A stretch of DNA of 64,000 bases from Streptomyces liangshanensis (lineage in GTDB: Bacteria > Actinomycetota > Actinomycetes > Streptomycetales > Streptomycetaceae): the NCBI RefSeq assembly GCF_011694815.1, contig NZ_CP050177.1, positions 7,447,501-7,511,500 on the forward strand. The letters run 5' to 3'. The first letter of the stretch is position 1. Each line of letters begins with the position of its first letter. Made by a program: the position numbers and the translations under genes. Positions 43,307-51,876 of the stretch are shown here, one piece after another. The notes under the pieces were generated by a model that saw only the letters and a program-made list of their open reading frames with translations, made no database searches and was not told the DNA's origin.

Positions 43307-43343
43307 CCGGGACGGCGGCCGTGACGCGGTCAGCCCGTCCCGG
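43307..43343. terminator. Hairpin at the convergent gene ends
   Basis: CCGGGACGG (43307-43315) and CCGTCCCGG (43335-43343) pair with a 19-base loop between the methyltransferase and SGNH hydrolase stops. The right arm lies inside the last codons of the hydrolase. Confidence 0.5.
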
Positions 43344-44508
43344 TGGCGAGGGGGCCGCCGGCGCCGAACGCCAGCCGCGCGAAGTTCTCCCCGATGCGGC
43401 GGTGTCCCTCGGGACCGGGGTGGACCCCGTCCGGCAGCGGGAACTCGGCGTGATCCTTCTCGCCGTACAGCTCACGGCCGTCGAGGTAGTGCAGGTGCGG
43501 GTCGTCGGCCGCCCGCCGAGCGACGATCCGGGCGAGCTCGGCACGGATGATGTTCAGCGTCAGGCGCCCGGCGGCGCGTTCGGCCGGGTCGCCCGTGGCC
43601 CTGAACCGCAGGGTGCCGCCGTCGAAGTCGGGGGCGAGGGGGCCGGGGGTGTCCTCCTGCACCGGGCACAGAACGGCGGACACCACCAGCAGCGGGGTCG
43701 TCGGATGCCCCTCGCGGACGGTGTCGAGGAAGCCGTCGACCGCGGGGCCGAAGGCACGCAGGCGCATCACGTCCGCGTTGACGACGTTGATGCCGATCTT
43801 GAGGCTGATCAGGTCCGCGGGGGTGTCACGTATCGCCCGGGCGGTGAACGGGTCGAGCAGCGCGCTGCCGCTGAACCCCAGGTTGACCAGCTCCACACCG
43901 CCCAGGGACGCCGCCACGGCGGGCCAGACGCCGGTCGGGTGAGTGGCGTTCGAGCCGTGGCTGATGGAACTGCCGTGGTGCAGCCACACGTCGCGCCCGC
44001 TGTCCGGCGCCGGTTCGACCGGGGCGTCGGTGCGCAGGGCGATCAGCTCGGTGATCTCCGTGTGCGGGAGCCAGATCTCGACGTGCTTGTCCCGGGCCGG
44101 CAGCCCGGTGAACCGGGCGGTGCCGGGCGGCCCCTCGGTCAGCTCGGCGGCCTGGGTGACCATGTCGACGATCGTGCGGACGTTCCCGCCGGGCACGGTG
44201 GCCCGGCCGGCGAGGTGGCCGTCGACCAGCAGGTCGTACACGCCGTCCGCCGGGGGCGGGAACCCCTGGTAGACCCGCTTGGTGGGCAGCGTGTCCAGCT
44301 CGACGGTGGTGGCGCGGGTACGGAAGACCAGGCGCACCCCGGAGGGCTGGGCCTCGGCGACGGCCAGCTGGTCGTCGGGGATCTGCCGGCGGGCCCGGGC
44401 GGGCAGCCGGTGGGGGAGCAGGCCGTGTTCGGTCCGCTCCAGGTCGAGGAAACCGCGCAGGAGGTCCGCGGTGACGGGGGTGGTGGTCCAGTGCTGTGTG
44501 GTGCTCAT
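43330..44508 (-). CDS. SGNH/GDSL-family hydrolase
   Basis: 392 residues from ATG at 44508. An N-terminal jelly-roll-like domain (to about residue 165; VRLVFRTRATTVELDT, VYDLLVDGHLAG) precedes a SGNH esterase domain: nucleophile Ser near 180 in HHGSSISHG, then VNLGFSGSALLDP, SLKIGINVVN, and the C-terminal DGVHPGPEGH with catalytic Asp and His. No signal peptide; cytoplasmic. Carbohydrate-ester hydrolysis is likely. It follows a TetR gene on the same strand, so it is probably that regulator's target. Confidence 0.85.
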   Translation of the reverse strand: MSTTQHWTTTPVTADLLRGFLDLERTEHGLLPHRLPARARRQIPDDQLAVAEAQPSGVRLVFRTRATTVELDTLPTKRVYQGFPPPADGVYDLLVDGHLAGRATVPGGNVRTIVDMVTQAAELTEGPPGTARFTGLPARDKHVEIWLPHTEITELIALRTDAPVEPAPDSGRDVWLHHGSSISHGSNATHPTGVWPAVAASLGGVELVNLGFSGSALLDPFTARAIRDTPADLISLKIGINVVNADVMRLRAFGPAVDGFLDTVREGHPTTPLLVVSAVLCPVQEDTPGPLAPDFDGGTLRFRATGDPAERAAGRLTLNIIRAELARIVARRAADDPHLHYLDGRELYGEKDHAEFPLPDGVHPGPEGHRRIGENFARLAFGAGGPLATGTG

Positions 44509-44577
44509 CGTTCCAGCCTGTTGATCGAGATGTCATGGATGTCCGGCAGGCCGGGCGCGCGGGCGCGCCCGGGCCGG

Positions 44578-45147
44578 TCAGGAGGTGGCGCGGCCGCGCA
44601 GCAGCGTGTCGAGCCAGTCCAGGGTCCAGGCCCAGGACTCCTGGGGGTCGACGCCGGTGTGGCTGAAGCCGCCCGCCAGCTCCAGGCTCACGTAGCCGTG
44701 GAAGACGCTGCCCAGCAGCCGGACCGCGTGGGTCTGGTCCGGCTCCGCCAGGTCGTAGCCGCGCAGGACCGCCCGCATCATCCGCGCGTGCCGCACGCCC
44801 GCGCTGGCGGCCGCGGTCTCGGGATCGAGCCGCAGACGGGCGGCGTCGTACCGGCCGGGGTGCTCGCGGGCGTAGTCGCGGTACGCGTCCGCGAAGGCGG
44901 CCAGGGCGTCCCGGCCCGCCCGGCCGGCCACCGCCGCGGACACCCGGTCGGCCAGCTCCTCCAGCGCGAACAGGGCGATCCTCGTCCGGAGGTCGTGGGA
45001 GTTCTTCAGGTGCGAGTAGAGGCTCGCGACCTTCACGTCGAAGCGCCGGGCGAGCTCCGAGACGGTCACCGCGTCGAAGCCGACCTCGTCGGCCAGCTCG
45101 GCCCCCGCCCGCGTGAGGCGTTCCGGGGTCAGTCCCGCTCGAACCAT
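44578..45147 (-). CDS. TetR-family regulator (WHG-type)
   Basis: 189 residues from ATG at 45147, with GGGAGG 6 bases upstream. HTH: TPERLTRAGAELADEVGFDAVTVSELARRFDVKVASLYSHLKNSHDLRTRIALFALEELA, then a TetR C-terminal domain of the WHG group (FADAYRDYAREHPGRY, LLGSVFHGYVSLELAGGFSH). An 11-bp perfect palindrome lies just upstream. It probably represses itself and the SGNH hydrolase gene 69 bases downstream. Confidence 0.9.
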   Translation of the reverse strand: MVRAGLTPERLTRAGAELADEVGFDAVTVSELARRFDVKVASLYSHLKNSHDLRTRIALFALEELADRVSAAVAGRAGRDALAAFADAYRDYAREHPGRYDAARLRLDPETAAASAGVRHARMMRAVLRGYDLAEPDQTHAVRLLGSVFHGYVSLELAGGFSHTGVDPQESWAWTLDWLDTLLRGRATS

Positions 45148-45179
45148 GACCATCCTCCCTTTCGACAACAACCATCATG

Positions 45180-45206
45180 CATTTGCCTAACACCTTTAGG
45201 CAAATG
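45180..45206. promoter_or_regulatory. Perfect inverted repeat, TetR operator
   Basis: CATTTGCCTAA (45180-45190), CACCT, TTAGGCAAATG (45196-45206). Located 33 bases before the TetR start at 45147. The core is AT-rich against the background, as expected for a promoter-embedded operator. Confidence 0.8.
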
Positions 45207-45253
45207 GCTAGGTTGTTCAGGTGGAGGCGAAGGGGGGAGGGGGAGGCCCCGGG

Positions 45254-45673
45254 TCAGACCGTGGCGAGAGAGACCTCGGTCGACTTGATGAGCGCCACGA
45301 CGTAGGAACCGACCACCAGGCCGAGATCCGTGACGGCGTCCGTCGTGATGGAGGAGGTCAGGATGCCGCCCTCGACCGCGATCTTCACGCCCGACATGGC
45401 GCCCCCGGACGTGACCTCGGTGACCGTGCCCGGGATGTGGTTCCGGATGCTCAGCCCTTCGACCGGGCCGGTCGCCAGCGCCACTTCGGTGGACTTGGCC
45501 AGGGCGCGTACGGGCGTGCCCGCCGTGAGGCCCAGCTCCGCCACCGCCTCCCGCGTGATGGCGGCGGTGATCTCCTGCCCGCCGTCCAGCCGCACCTTGA
45601 CCGTGGCCATGACCTCCCCGGGGGAGACGGCCGTGACGGTCCCGGGGATCTGGTTCCGGATGCTCAAGCTCAT
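45254..45673 (-). CDS. Di-Mop molbindin-like protein
   Basis: 139 residues from ATG at 45673. Two tandem Mop/TOBE domains, each starting SIRNQIPGTV or SIRNHIPGTV and ending LAKSTEVALA or LIKSTEVSLA. Such proteins bind molybdate or tungstate oxyanions and buffer or deliver them in the cytoplasm. It is divergent from a MerR-TOBE regulator and the mod transport genes. Confidence 0.92.
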   Translation of the reverse strand: MSLSIRNQIPGTVTAVSPGEVMATVKVRLDGGQEITAAITREAVAELGLTAGTPVRALAKSTEVALATGPVEGLSIRNHIPGTVTEVTSGGAMSGVKIAVEGGILTSSITTDAVTDLGLVVGSYVVALIKSTEVSLATV

Positions 45674-45856
45674 GGGATGCGCCTCGCAGAGGGGTGGAAT
45701 GCAATGGTTCACGTGGAATGTCCCCGCACTCTAATCACAGTCCGCGGCGACGCGGCGGCACCCGGAGCGGCCGCCCCGTCCCCGTGTTGGGCGGGCGCGG
45801 ACCCTGGGGCTTCCTCAAACGGAACTCGCATCTGCCAGAGAGATCGCACCAAAGAA

Positions 45857-45893
45857 TTGTGAATGCGAGGGAAAGCGGCCTATCTTTTCGCAC
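45857..45893 (+). promoter_or_regulatory. Promoter of the MerR-TOBE gene, probably leaderless
   Basis: -35 TTGTGA (45857-45862), 18-base spacer, -10 TATCTT (45881-45886). The start codon ATG lies at 45894, only 7 bases past the -10, with no Shine-Dalgarno, so transcription should begin at or beside the A of ATG. CTCGCAT (45825-45831) and ATGCGAG (45863-45869) form an inverted repeat spanning the -35 and could be an operator. The rest of 45674-45893 shows no gene. Confidence 0.6.
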
Positions 45894-46289
45894 ATGCAGT
45901 CCTACACAATCGGTCAGGCGGCGCGTCTCCTCGGGGTGAGTCCCGACACCGCGCGCCGCTGGGCCGATGCCGGCCGGGTCGCCACCCACCGCGACGAAGG
46001 CGGCCGCCGCCTCATCGACGGCAAGGACCTCGCGGCGTTCTCCGTCGAGGTCGCCCAGGGCGGTTCCGGCGACGACGACGTGTCGTACACCTCGGCCCGC
46101 AACGCGTTCCCGGGCATCGTCACCGCCATCAAACTCGGCGATGTCGCGGCCCAGGTGGAGATCCAGGCCGGCCCGCACCGGCTGGTCTCCCTGCTGACCC
46201 GGGAGGCCGTCGAGGAACTGGGACTGGAGGTCGGCATGCAGGCCACCGCCCGCGTGAAGTCCACCAGCGTCCACATCGACCGCACCTGA
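45894..46289 (+). CDS. MerR/excisionase HTH + TOBE molybdate regulator
   Basis: 131 residues. N-terminal helix-turn-helix of the MerR/excisionase type (YTIGQAARLLGVSPDTARRWADAGRVATHRDEGGRRLIDGKDLAAFS), then one Mop/TOBE domain (ARNAFPGIVTAIKLGDVAAQVEIQAGPHRLVSLLTREAVEELGLEVGMQATARVKSTSVHIDR). This is the actinobacterial counterpart of ModE: it senses molybdate and controls the mod genes. It heads the mod cluster. Confidence 0.9.
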   Translation: MQSYTIGQAARLLGVSPDTARRWADAGRVATHRDEGGRRLIDGKDLAAFSVEVAQGGSGDDDVSYTSARNAFPGIVTAIKLGDVAAQVEIQAGPHRLVSLLTREAVEELGLEVGMQATARVKSTSVHIDRT

Positions 46290-46341
46290 CCTCTTCCGCC
46301 TCACGGCGCGTACCGCTTCCGTTCCGCACCAGGTCCGTTCC

Positions 46342-46363
46342 GTCCCCGCGCCAGCGCGGGGAC
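46342..46363. promoter_or_regulatory. Inverted repeat before modA
   Basis: GTCCCCGCGC, CA, GCGCGGGGAC: perfect 10-bp arms, 26 bases before the modA start. It may be an operator or an intergenic hairpin in the mod transcript. Confidence 0.5.
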
Positions 46364-46388
46364 GCACCGCCAAGGAGCCCCCGCCCTC

Positions 46389-47204
46389 ATGTCCTTCACC
46401 TTCACCGGCCGCCGCGCCGCCACCGCGCTCGCGACCGTCGCCTTCCTCGTACCGCTGGCCGCCTGCGGTGACGACGGCGGCGACAAGAAGCCCGCCGCCG
46501 CGGCGACGACGTCCCCGGCCGCGTCCGGGGCACCCGCGTCGGCGGACCTGACCGTCCTCGCCGCCTCGTCGCTCACCGACGTGTTCAAGACGGCCGGCGC
46601 CGCCTACGAGTCGTTCCACCCGGGCACGAAGGTGACCTTCTCGTTCGCCGGCTCGCAGGAACTGGCCGCCCAGGTCAAGCAGGGCGCCCCCGCCGACGCG
46701 CTGGTCACCGCGGACACCAAGACCATGGACGGCCTCGCGTCCGACACCGGGACCCCGGCGGTCATCGCCAAGAACCGCCTGGTGATCGCCACCGGGGAGG
46801 GCAACCCGGACAAGGTCGACAACCTCAAGGACCTCGCCGACCCCAAGCTCAAGGTCGTGCTGGCCGCGCCCGAGGTGCCGGTCGGCCGCTACAGCAAGCA
46901 GGTGCTGGACGCCCAGAAGATCGACGTCAAGCCGGTCTCCGAGGAGCCCAACGTCCGCGCCGTGCTGAGCAAGGTCGAGCTGGGCGAGGCCGACGCGGGC
47001 ATCGTCTACAAGACGGACGCCGAGACCGCGCCCGACAAGGTCGACGCCATCGAGATCCCCGACGCGCAGAACGCGATCGCGCAGTACCCGGCCGCGACGC
47101 TCAAGACGTCCAAGAACGCCGAGGCCGCCGCCGCGTTCGTGACCTGGCTCAGCGGTCCCGAGGCCCAGAAGATCCTCCAGGACGCCGGGTTCCAGAAGCC
47201 GTGA
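46389..47204 (+). CDS. modA: Molybdate ABC transporter substrate-binding lipoprotein
   Basis: 271 residues from ATG at 46389 (AAGGAG). Lipoprotein signal with lipobox VPLAACGDD. An Ala/Ser linker and the periplasmic-binding-protein fold follow: [82 protein letters not shown], the standard ModA oxyanion residues. Captures molybdate or tungstate outside the membrane and hands it to the fused ModBC. Confidence 0.95.
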   Translation: MSFTFTGRRAATALATVAFLVPLAACGDDGGDKKPAAAATTSPAASGAPASADLTVLAASSLTDVFKTAGAAYESFHPGTKVTFSFAGSQELAAQVKQGAPADALVTADTKTMDGLASDTGTPAVIAKNRLVIATGEGNPDKVDNLKDLADPKLKVVLAAPEVPVGRYSKQVLDAQKIDVKPVSEEPNVRAVLSKVELGEADAGIVYKTDAETAPDKVDAIEIPDAQNAIAQYPAATLKTSKNAEAAAAFVTWLSGPEAQKILQDAGFQKP

Positions 47205-47244
47205 CCTGTCCCGACAGGGGGCGGACCGTCCCCGGGGACGCCCG

Positions 47245-49239
47245 ATGAGGGCGTTCCCCGGCGGACGCCTCCGCCCCCGCGGCGCCCCGCTCACGCTGCT
47301 CCTGCCCGCGCTGCTCGCGATCGCGTTCCTGCTGCTGCCCCTGGTCGGGATCCTCGCCCGTGCGGAGTGGAGCAGGCTCGGCACCCACCTGACCGAACCC
47401 GACACGGTCGAGGCGCTCAAGCTCTCGCTGATCGTGTCCTTCTGGTCCCTCGGCCTGTCCCTGCTGTTCGGGGTGCCGCTGGCCTGGCTGCTGGCCCGGG
47501 TGAGCTTTCCCGGCAAGACGCTGGTGCGCTCCCTGGTCCTGCTGCCGATGGTGCTGCCGCCCACCGTGGGAGGTGTCGCGCTCCTGCTCGGCTTCGGCCG
47601 GCGCGGGCTGCTCGGGCCCTGGCTGGAGGACAGCCTCGGCATCACCCTGCCCTTCCACACGTCCGGCGCGGTCCTCGCCGCGACCTTCGTGGCCATGCCG
47701 TTCCTCGTCATCAGCCTCGAAGGCTCCCTCGCGGGCCTGCGGCCCGCCTACGAGGAGACCGCCGCGTCCCTGGGAGCCTCGCCGGTACGGGTGTTCCTCA
47801 CCGTCACGCTCCCCATGGTCGCGCCGGGACTGGCCGCGGGCGCCGCGCTGACCTGGGCGCGGGCGCTCGGCGAGTTCGGGGCGACGATCACCTTCGCGGG
47901 CAACCTGCCCGGCACCACCCAGACCCTCCCGCTCCGGGTCTACCTCCTGCTCCAGGACGACCCCGAGGCGGCGACCTCCGTCTCCCTCCTGCTGCTCGCC
48001 ATCGCCATGGCCGTCCTGATCGCGCTCCGCGGCCGCTGGACGGGCGGCGGCACCCGCGACCGCTCGTCCGCCGCGCACGAGGCCTCCGGCGCGGACGCGG
48101 CGGACGACCCCGGGGCCAACGCCCCGCAGGACCCACCCGGGAACCCGGGAGGCCCCGCCGGGGACCTGCCCCCCAACTCGGCCGCGCCCGCCGCGGACGC
48201 GTCCCGGTGGCGGATGCGCGCCGAGGTCACCGGCTTCACGCGGCTCACCCTCGACGCCGAGCCCGGCACCACCATCGCCGTCGTCGGGCCCAACGGCGCG
48301 GGCAAGACCACCCTCCTGCGCGCCCTCCTCGGGCTCACCCCCCGCTCCCACGCCACCCTGCGCCTCGGCGAACTCGACGTCACCGCCCTGCCCCCGCACC
48401 GGCGCGGCGTCGCCTGGGTCCCGCAGAACGGCGCGCTCTTCCCCCACCTCAACGCCCTCGCCAACACCGCCTACGGCCTGCGCGCCCACGGCGTGCGCCG
48501 CGCCGACGCGCGAAGGGCCGCCCAGGAGTGGCTGGACCGGCTCGGCGTCGGCCACCTCGCGCGCCGCCGGCCCCACCAGCTCTCCGGCGGCCAGGCCCAA
48601 CGGGTCGCCCTGGCCCGCGCGCTCGCCGCCCGCCCCCGGCTGCTGCTCCTCGACGAGCCGCTGGCCGCCCTCGACCAGACCACCCGGGGACAGGTACGGC
48701 ACACCCTCCGCCGCCACCTCGACGGCTTCGGCGGCGTCTGCCTGATCGTCACCCACGACCCCGTCGAGGCCGTCTCCCTGGCCGACCGGGTCCTCGTACT
48801 CGACGCCGGACGCGCCCTCCAGGACGCCCCGCCCGCCGAGGTGACCCGTAACCCGCGCTCGCCCTGGGTCGCCCGGATGCTGGGCCGCAACGCCTGGCCG
48901 GGCACGTTCGGTCCCGACGGGCTGGTGCCCGCGGGCGGCGGCCGCCTCGTCGTCGCCGACCCGCCGGCCCCCGGCACCGCCGCGCTCGCGATCATCGCCC
49001 CGGAAGCCGTCTCCGTGCACCGGGACCGGCCGGCCGGCAGCCCCCGCAACGTGTGGCCCGGCACCGTCCGGGAGATCACCGCCCTCGGCAGCAGGCTGCG
49101 GATCCTGGTCACCTCGCCCGAGGCGCCCGACCTGGTCGCCGAGATCACCCCCGAGGCCGCGGCGGAACTCCGCCTGGCGGACGGCGCCGCGATCTGGACC
49201 AGCGTCAAGGCCACCGAAGTCACCTGGGTCGCCCTGTGA
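47245..49239 (+). CDS. modBC: Fused molybdate permease and ATPase (ModB-ModC)
   Basis: 664 residues from ATG at 47245. Residues about 1-270 are ModB: six helices with the EAA loop SLEGSLAGLRPAYEETAASLGASPVRVF. A Gly/Pro/Ala-rich linker (about 275-320) joins the ATPase: Walker A GPNGAGKT (348-355), Q-loop VPQNG, signature LSGGQAQRVALARAL, Walker B LLLLDEPLAALD, and His in THDPVEA. The C-terminus is a TOBE domain that binds oxyanion (VREITALGSRLRILVTS). ModB and ModC are separate genes in many bacteria; the fusion is seen in some actinobacteria. Confidence 0.93.
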   Translation: MRAFPGGRLRPRGAPLTLLLPALLAIAFLLLPLVGILARAEWSRLGTHLTEPDTVEALKLSLIVSFWSLGLSLLFGVPLAWLLARVSFPGKTLVRSLVLLPMVLPPTVGGVALLLGFGRRGLLGPWLEDSLGITLPFHTSGAVLAATFVAMPFLVISLEGSLAGLRPAYEETAASLGASPVRVFLTVTLPMVAPGLAAGAALTWARALGEFGATITFAGNLPGTTQTLPLRVYLLLQDDPEAATSVSLLLLAIAMAVLIALRGRWTGGGTRDRSSAAHEASGADAADDPGANAPQDPPGNPGGPAGDLPPNSAAPAADASRWRMRAEVTGFTRLTLDAEPGTTIAVVGPNGAGKTTLLRALLGLTPRSHATLRLGELDVTALPPHRRGVAWVPQNGALFPHLNALANTAYGLRAHGVRRADARRAAQEWLDRLGVGHLARRRPHQLSGGQAQRVALARALAARPRLLLLDEPLAALDQTTRGQVRHTLRRHLDGFGGVCLIVTHDPVEAVSLADRVLVLDAGRALQDAPPAEVTRNPRSPWVARMLGRNAWPGTFGPDGLVPAGGGRLVVADPPAPGTAALAIIAPEAVSVHRDRPAGSPRNVWPGTVREITALGSRLRILVTSPEAPDLVAEITPEAAAELRLADGAAIWTSVKATEVTWVAL

Positions 49240-49375
49240 GAGCCGCCCGGGCCGTCCTGCGGGCCGTCCGGGAGGAAACCGGCCGGTCCCGCCGGGAATC
49301 CGGCCGGTCGGAGCGGCGTCAGGAGACCGCGGGCCTGGCAGGGTGGAGAGGCAGAAGAGAGCAGGGGAGCACACG

Positions 49376-50344
49376 ATGTTGCTGCGACAACTGGAGTACC
49401 TGGTCGCGCTCGCACGGGAACGGCACTTCGCGCGGGCCGCGGCGGCCTGCTACGTGTCCCAGCCGTCGCTCTCCGCGGCGATCCGCAAACTCGAACGCGA
49501 ACTGGACGTCCCCATCGTCCAGCGCGGCCGCCGCTTCGAAGGACTGACGCCCGAAGGCGAACGGGTCCTGCTCTGGGCCCACCGGATCCTCGCCGAACGG
49601 GACGCCCTGCGCCACGAGCTGTCCGCGATGCACGGCGGCCTCGCCGGCACCCTCCGCATGGGCGCCATCCCCACCGCGCTCACCGCCGCCTCCCTGCTCA
49701 CCACCCCGTTCGTCGAACGGCACCCGCAGGCCCGCGTTTCGCTCGACTCCCTCTCGTCCCGGGACATCAACCAGCGCCTCGCCGAGTTCGAACTCGACAT
49801 CGCCCTCACGTACTTGGACGACGACAGCCTCGGCCAGGTCCGCAGGACCCCGCTGTACGAGGAGCGTTACCTCCTCCTCACCCCGCAGGACGGCCCCGTC
49901 GCCGGCCAGGACGTCGTGGGCTGGGCCCGCATCGCCGCCCTCCCGCTGTGCCTGCTCTCCCCGCAGATGCGCAACCGCCGCATCATGGACGAGTACTTCG
50001 CGGCCGACGGGGCGCCCGCCGTGACCCCCGCGATCGAGACCGATTCCGTCGCCGCGCTCTACGCGCACCTGAGGGCGGGTCACTGGTCGAGCGTCATCTC
50101 GCACGCCTGGCTCCACATGTTCGGCGTGCCCGACGGCATGCGCGTGGTGCCCCTGGAGCGGCCCGCCCACGGCCCGCGCGTCGGCCTCGTCATCGCCGAC
50201 CGCAGCCCCGAACCCGTCCTGGCCAGGGCCTTGTTGCAGATCGCCAGGGAAGCGGGCGTACGACAGGCGCTCGACGGACTGCTGGACACCTACCTGCACC
50301 CGGCCCGACCTGCGGGCGGACAACCGCTCCGCAGCCCCGGATAG
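49376..50344 (+). CDS. LysR-family regulator
   Basis: 322 residues from ATG at 49376 (GGGGAGCACACG). Winged HTH: LLRQLEYLVALARERHFARAAAACYVSQPSLSAAIRKLERELDVPIVQRG. The effector domain starts GTLRMGAIPTALTAASLLTTPFVERHPQARVSLDSLSSRD. It is between the mod genes and an NAD formate dehydrogenase, same strand, and a T-N11-A palindrome overlaps its stop codon. It most likely regulates that gene. Confidence 0.92.
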   Translation: MLLRQLEYLVALARERHFARAAAACYVSQPSLSAAIRKLERELDVPIVQRGRRFEGLTPEGERVLLWAHRILAERDALRHELSAMHGGLAGTLRMGAIPTALTAASLLTTPFVERHPQARVSLDSLSSRDINQRLAEFELDIALTYLDDDSLGQVRRTPLYEERYLLLTPQDGPVAGQDVVGWARIAALPLCLLSPQMRNRRIMDEYFAADGAPAVTPAIETDSVAALYAHLRAGHWSSVISHAWLHMFGVPDGMRVVPLERPAHGPRVGLVIADRSPEPVLARALLQIAREAGVRQALDGLLDTYLHPARPAGGQPLRSPG

Positions 50345-50360
50345 CCGTTGCCTATCCGGG
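50336..50360. promoter_or_regulatory. LysR-type operator before formate dehydrogenase
   Basis: CCCGGATAG (50336-50344), 7 bases, CTATCCGGG (50352-50360): perfect 9-bp arms containing a T-N11-A LysR box (T50342 to A50354). It overlaps the LysR stop and ends 87 bases before the formate dehydrogenase ATG. The following ATAGAAACTTTCATTTTG is AT-rich and is a likely promoter. A terminator hairpin is a less likely reading. Confidence 0.65.
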
Positions 50361-50446
50361 CATAGAAACTTTCATTTTGACCGTCCGCGCTGGTCAGGAG
50401 CACGCTTTGAGCATCTTCCCGCACTGAACGATGAGGAGCCGCCATC

Positions 50447-51607
50447 ATGGCAAAGGTGCTGTGTGTGCTGTACGACGACCCGATCGACGGGTACCCGAAG
50501 ACGTACGCGCGTGACGACATCCCGAAGATCGAGAGCTACCCCGGCGGTCAGACGGCGCCCACTCCTCAGGGCATCGACTTCACCCCCGGTCACCTCCTCG
50601 GCAGCGTCTCCGGCGAACTGGGCCTGCGCGGCTACCTGGAGTCCCAGGGCCACACCCTCGTCGTCACCTCCGACAAGGACCGCGACGGCTCGGTCTTCGA
50701 CCAGGAGCTGGTCGACGCGGACATCGTCATCTCGCAGCCGTTCTGGCCGGCGTACCTGACGGCCGAGCGCATCGCGAAGGCCAAGAACCTGAAGCTCGCC
50801 ATCACGGCCGGCATCGGTTCCGACCACGTCGACCTCGACGCGGCCATCGCCAAGGGTGTGACCGTCGCCGAGGTCACGTACTGCAACAGCATCAGCGTCG
50901 CCGAGCACGTCGTGATGATGACGCTGGGCCTGGTACGCAACTACCTGCCCTCCAACAAGATTGTCCTGGACGGCGGTTGGAACATCGCGGACGCCGTCGC
51001 CCGCTCGTACGACCTGGAGGGCATGCAGGTCGGCACCGTCGCCGCCGGCCGCATCGGCCTCGCGGTGCTCCGCCGCCTGGCCCCCTTCGACGTCGGCCTG
51101 CACTACACCGACCGCCACCGTCTCCCGGAGGCCGTCGAGCAGGAGCTGAACCTGACCTGGCACGAGAGCGCCGAGGCCATGGTCCCGCACTGCGACGTCG
51201 TCACCATCAACGCGCCCCTCCACCCGGAGACCGAGGGCCTGTTCGGCGACGAGCTGCTCTCCAAGATGAAGCGCGGCACGTACCTCATCAACACCGCGCG
51301 GGCCAAGATCACCGACCGCGACGCGATCGTGCGCGCGCTGGAGAGCGGCCAGCTCGCCGGCTACGCGGGCGACGTGTGGTACCCGCAGCCCGCCCCGGCC
51401 GACCACCCGTGGCGGACCATGCCCAACCACGGCATGACCCCGCACATCTCGGGCTCCTCCCTCTCCGCCCAGGCCCGCTACGCCGCGGGTACGCGCGAGA
51501 TCCTGGAGAACTTCTTCGCGGGCACGCCCCAGCGCGACGAGTACCTGATCGTCGACGGCGGCGCCCTCGCCGGTGTGGGAGCGCACTCCTACTCCGTCAA
51601 GAAGTAG
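50447..51607 (+). CDS. fdh: NAD-dependent formate dehydrogenase (metal-free)
   Basis: 386 residues from ATG at 50447 (GAGGAGCCGCC). D-2-hydroxyacid dehydrogenase fold: KVLCVLYDDPIDGYPKTYARDDIPKIESYPGGQTAPTPQGIDFTPG is the hallmark N-terminus of NAD formate dehydrogenases. Formate site: PFWPAYL; then TAGIGSDHVDL, CNSISVAEH, NAD-binding VGTVAAGRIG, NAPLHPET, NTARAKITDRDA, and the catalytic His in MTPHISGSS. It oxidises formate with NAD and needs no molybdenum. It is directly downstream of the molybdate genes and a LysR regulator, so it may serve when Mo is scarce; that link is inferred. Confidence 0.95.
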   Translation: MAKVLCVLYDDPIDGYPKTYARDDIPKIESYPGGQTAPTPQGIDFTPGHLLGSVSGELGLRGYLESQGHTLVVTSDKDRDGSVFDQELVDADIVISQPFWPAYLTAERIAKAKNLKLAITAGIGSDHVDLDAAIAKGVTVAEVTYCNSISVAEHVVMMTLGLVRNYLPSNKIVLDGGWNIADAVARSYDLEGMQVGTVAAGRIGLAVLRRLAPFDVGLHYTDRHRLPEAVEQELNLTWHESAEAMVPHCDVVTINAPLHPETEGLFGDELLSKMKRGTYLINTARAKITDRDAIVRALESGQLAGYAGDVWYPQPAPADHPWRTMPNHGMTPHISGSSLSAQARYAAGTREILENFFAGTPQRDEYLIVDGGALAGVGAHSYSVKK

Positions 51608-51726
51608 CGAAGTGTCTGCCCTCCGGCCCCACTTCGCACGAGTGGCGGACGCGAGCGGCTGACCCCTCGTCAGGCTGAGCACGACTTCAGCTGAACCTCC
51701 GCACCCAGCTGAGCGATACCCCGCTA

Positions 51727-51750
51727 CCCCGGCCGCGCCCTCGGCCGGGG
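51727..51750 (+). terminator. Hairpin after fdh
   Basis: CCCCGGCCG (51727-51735) and CGGCCGGGG (51742-51750) with a 6-base loop, about 120 bases after the fdh stop. A TTCAGCTGAA palindrome (51686-51695) lies before it. The rest of the 269-base gap holds the promoter for the next gene. Confidence 0.7.
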
Positions 51751-51876
51751 CAGCGGTGCGTCCGGGCCCGTACGAGCGCACCCGTAAGCTCACGTCTCCC
51801 CGTACGTCACTGAACTCCCCTACGCTCCTCCTCGGTTGACATGCCCCACACATGCGCTCCAGGAGGAACAGGGACC

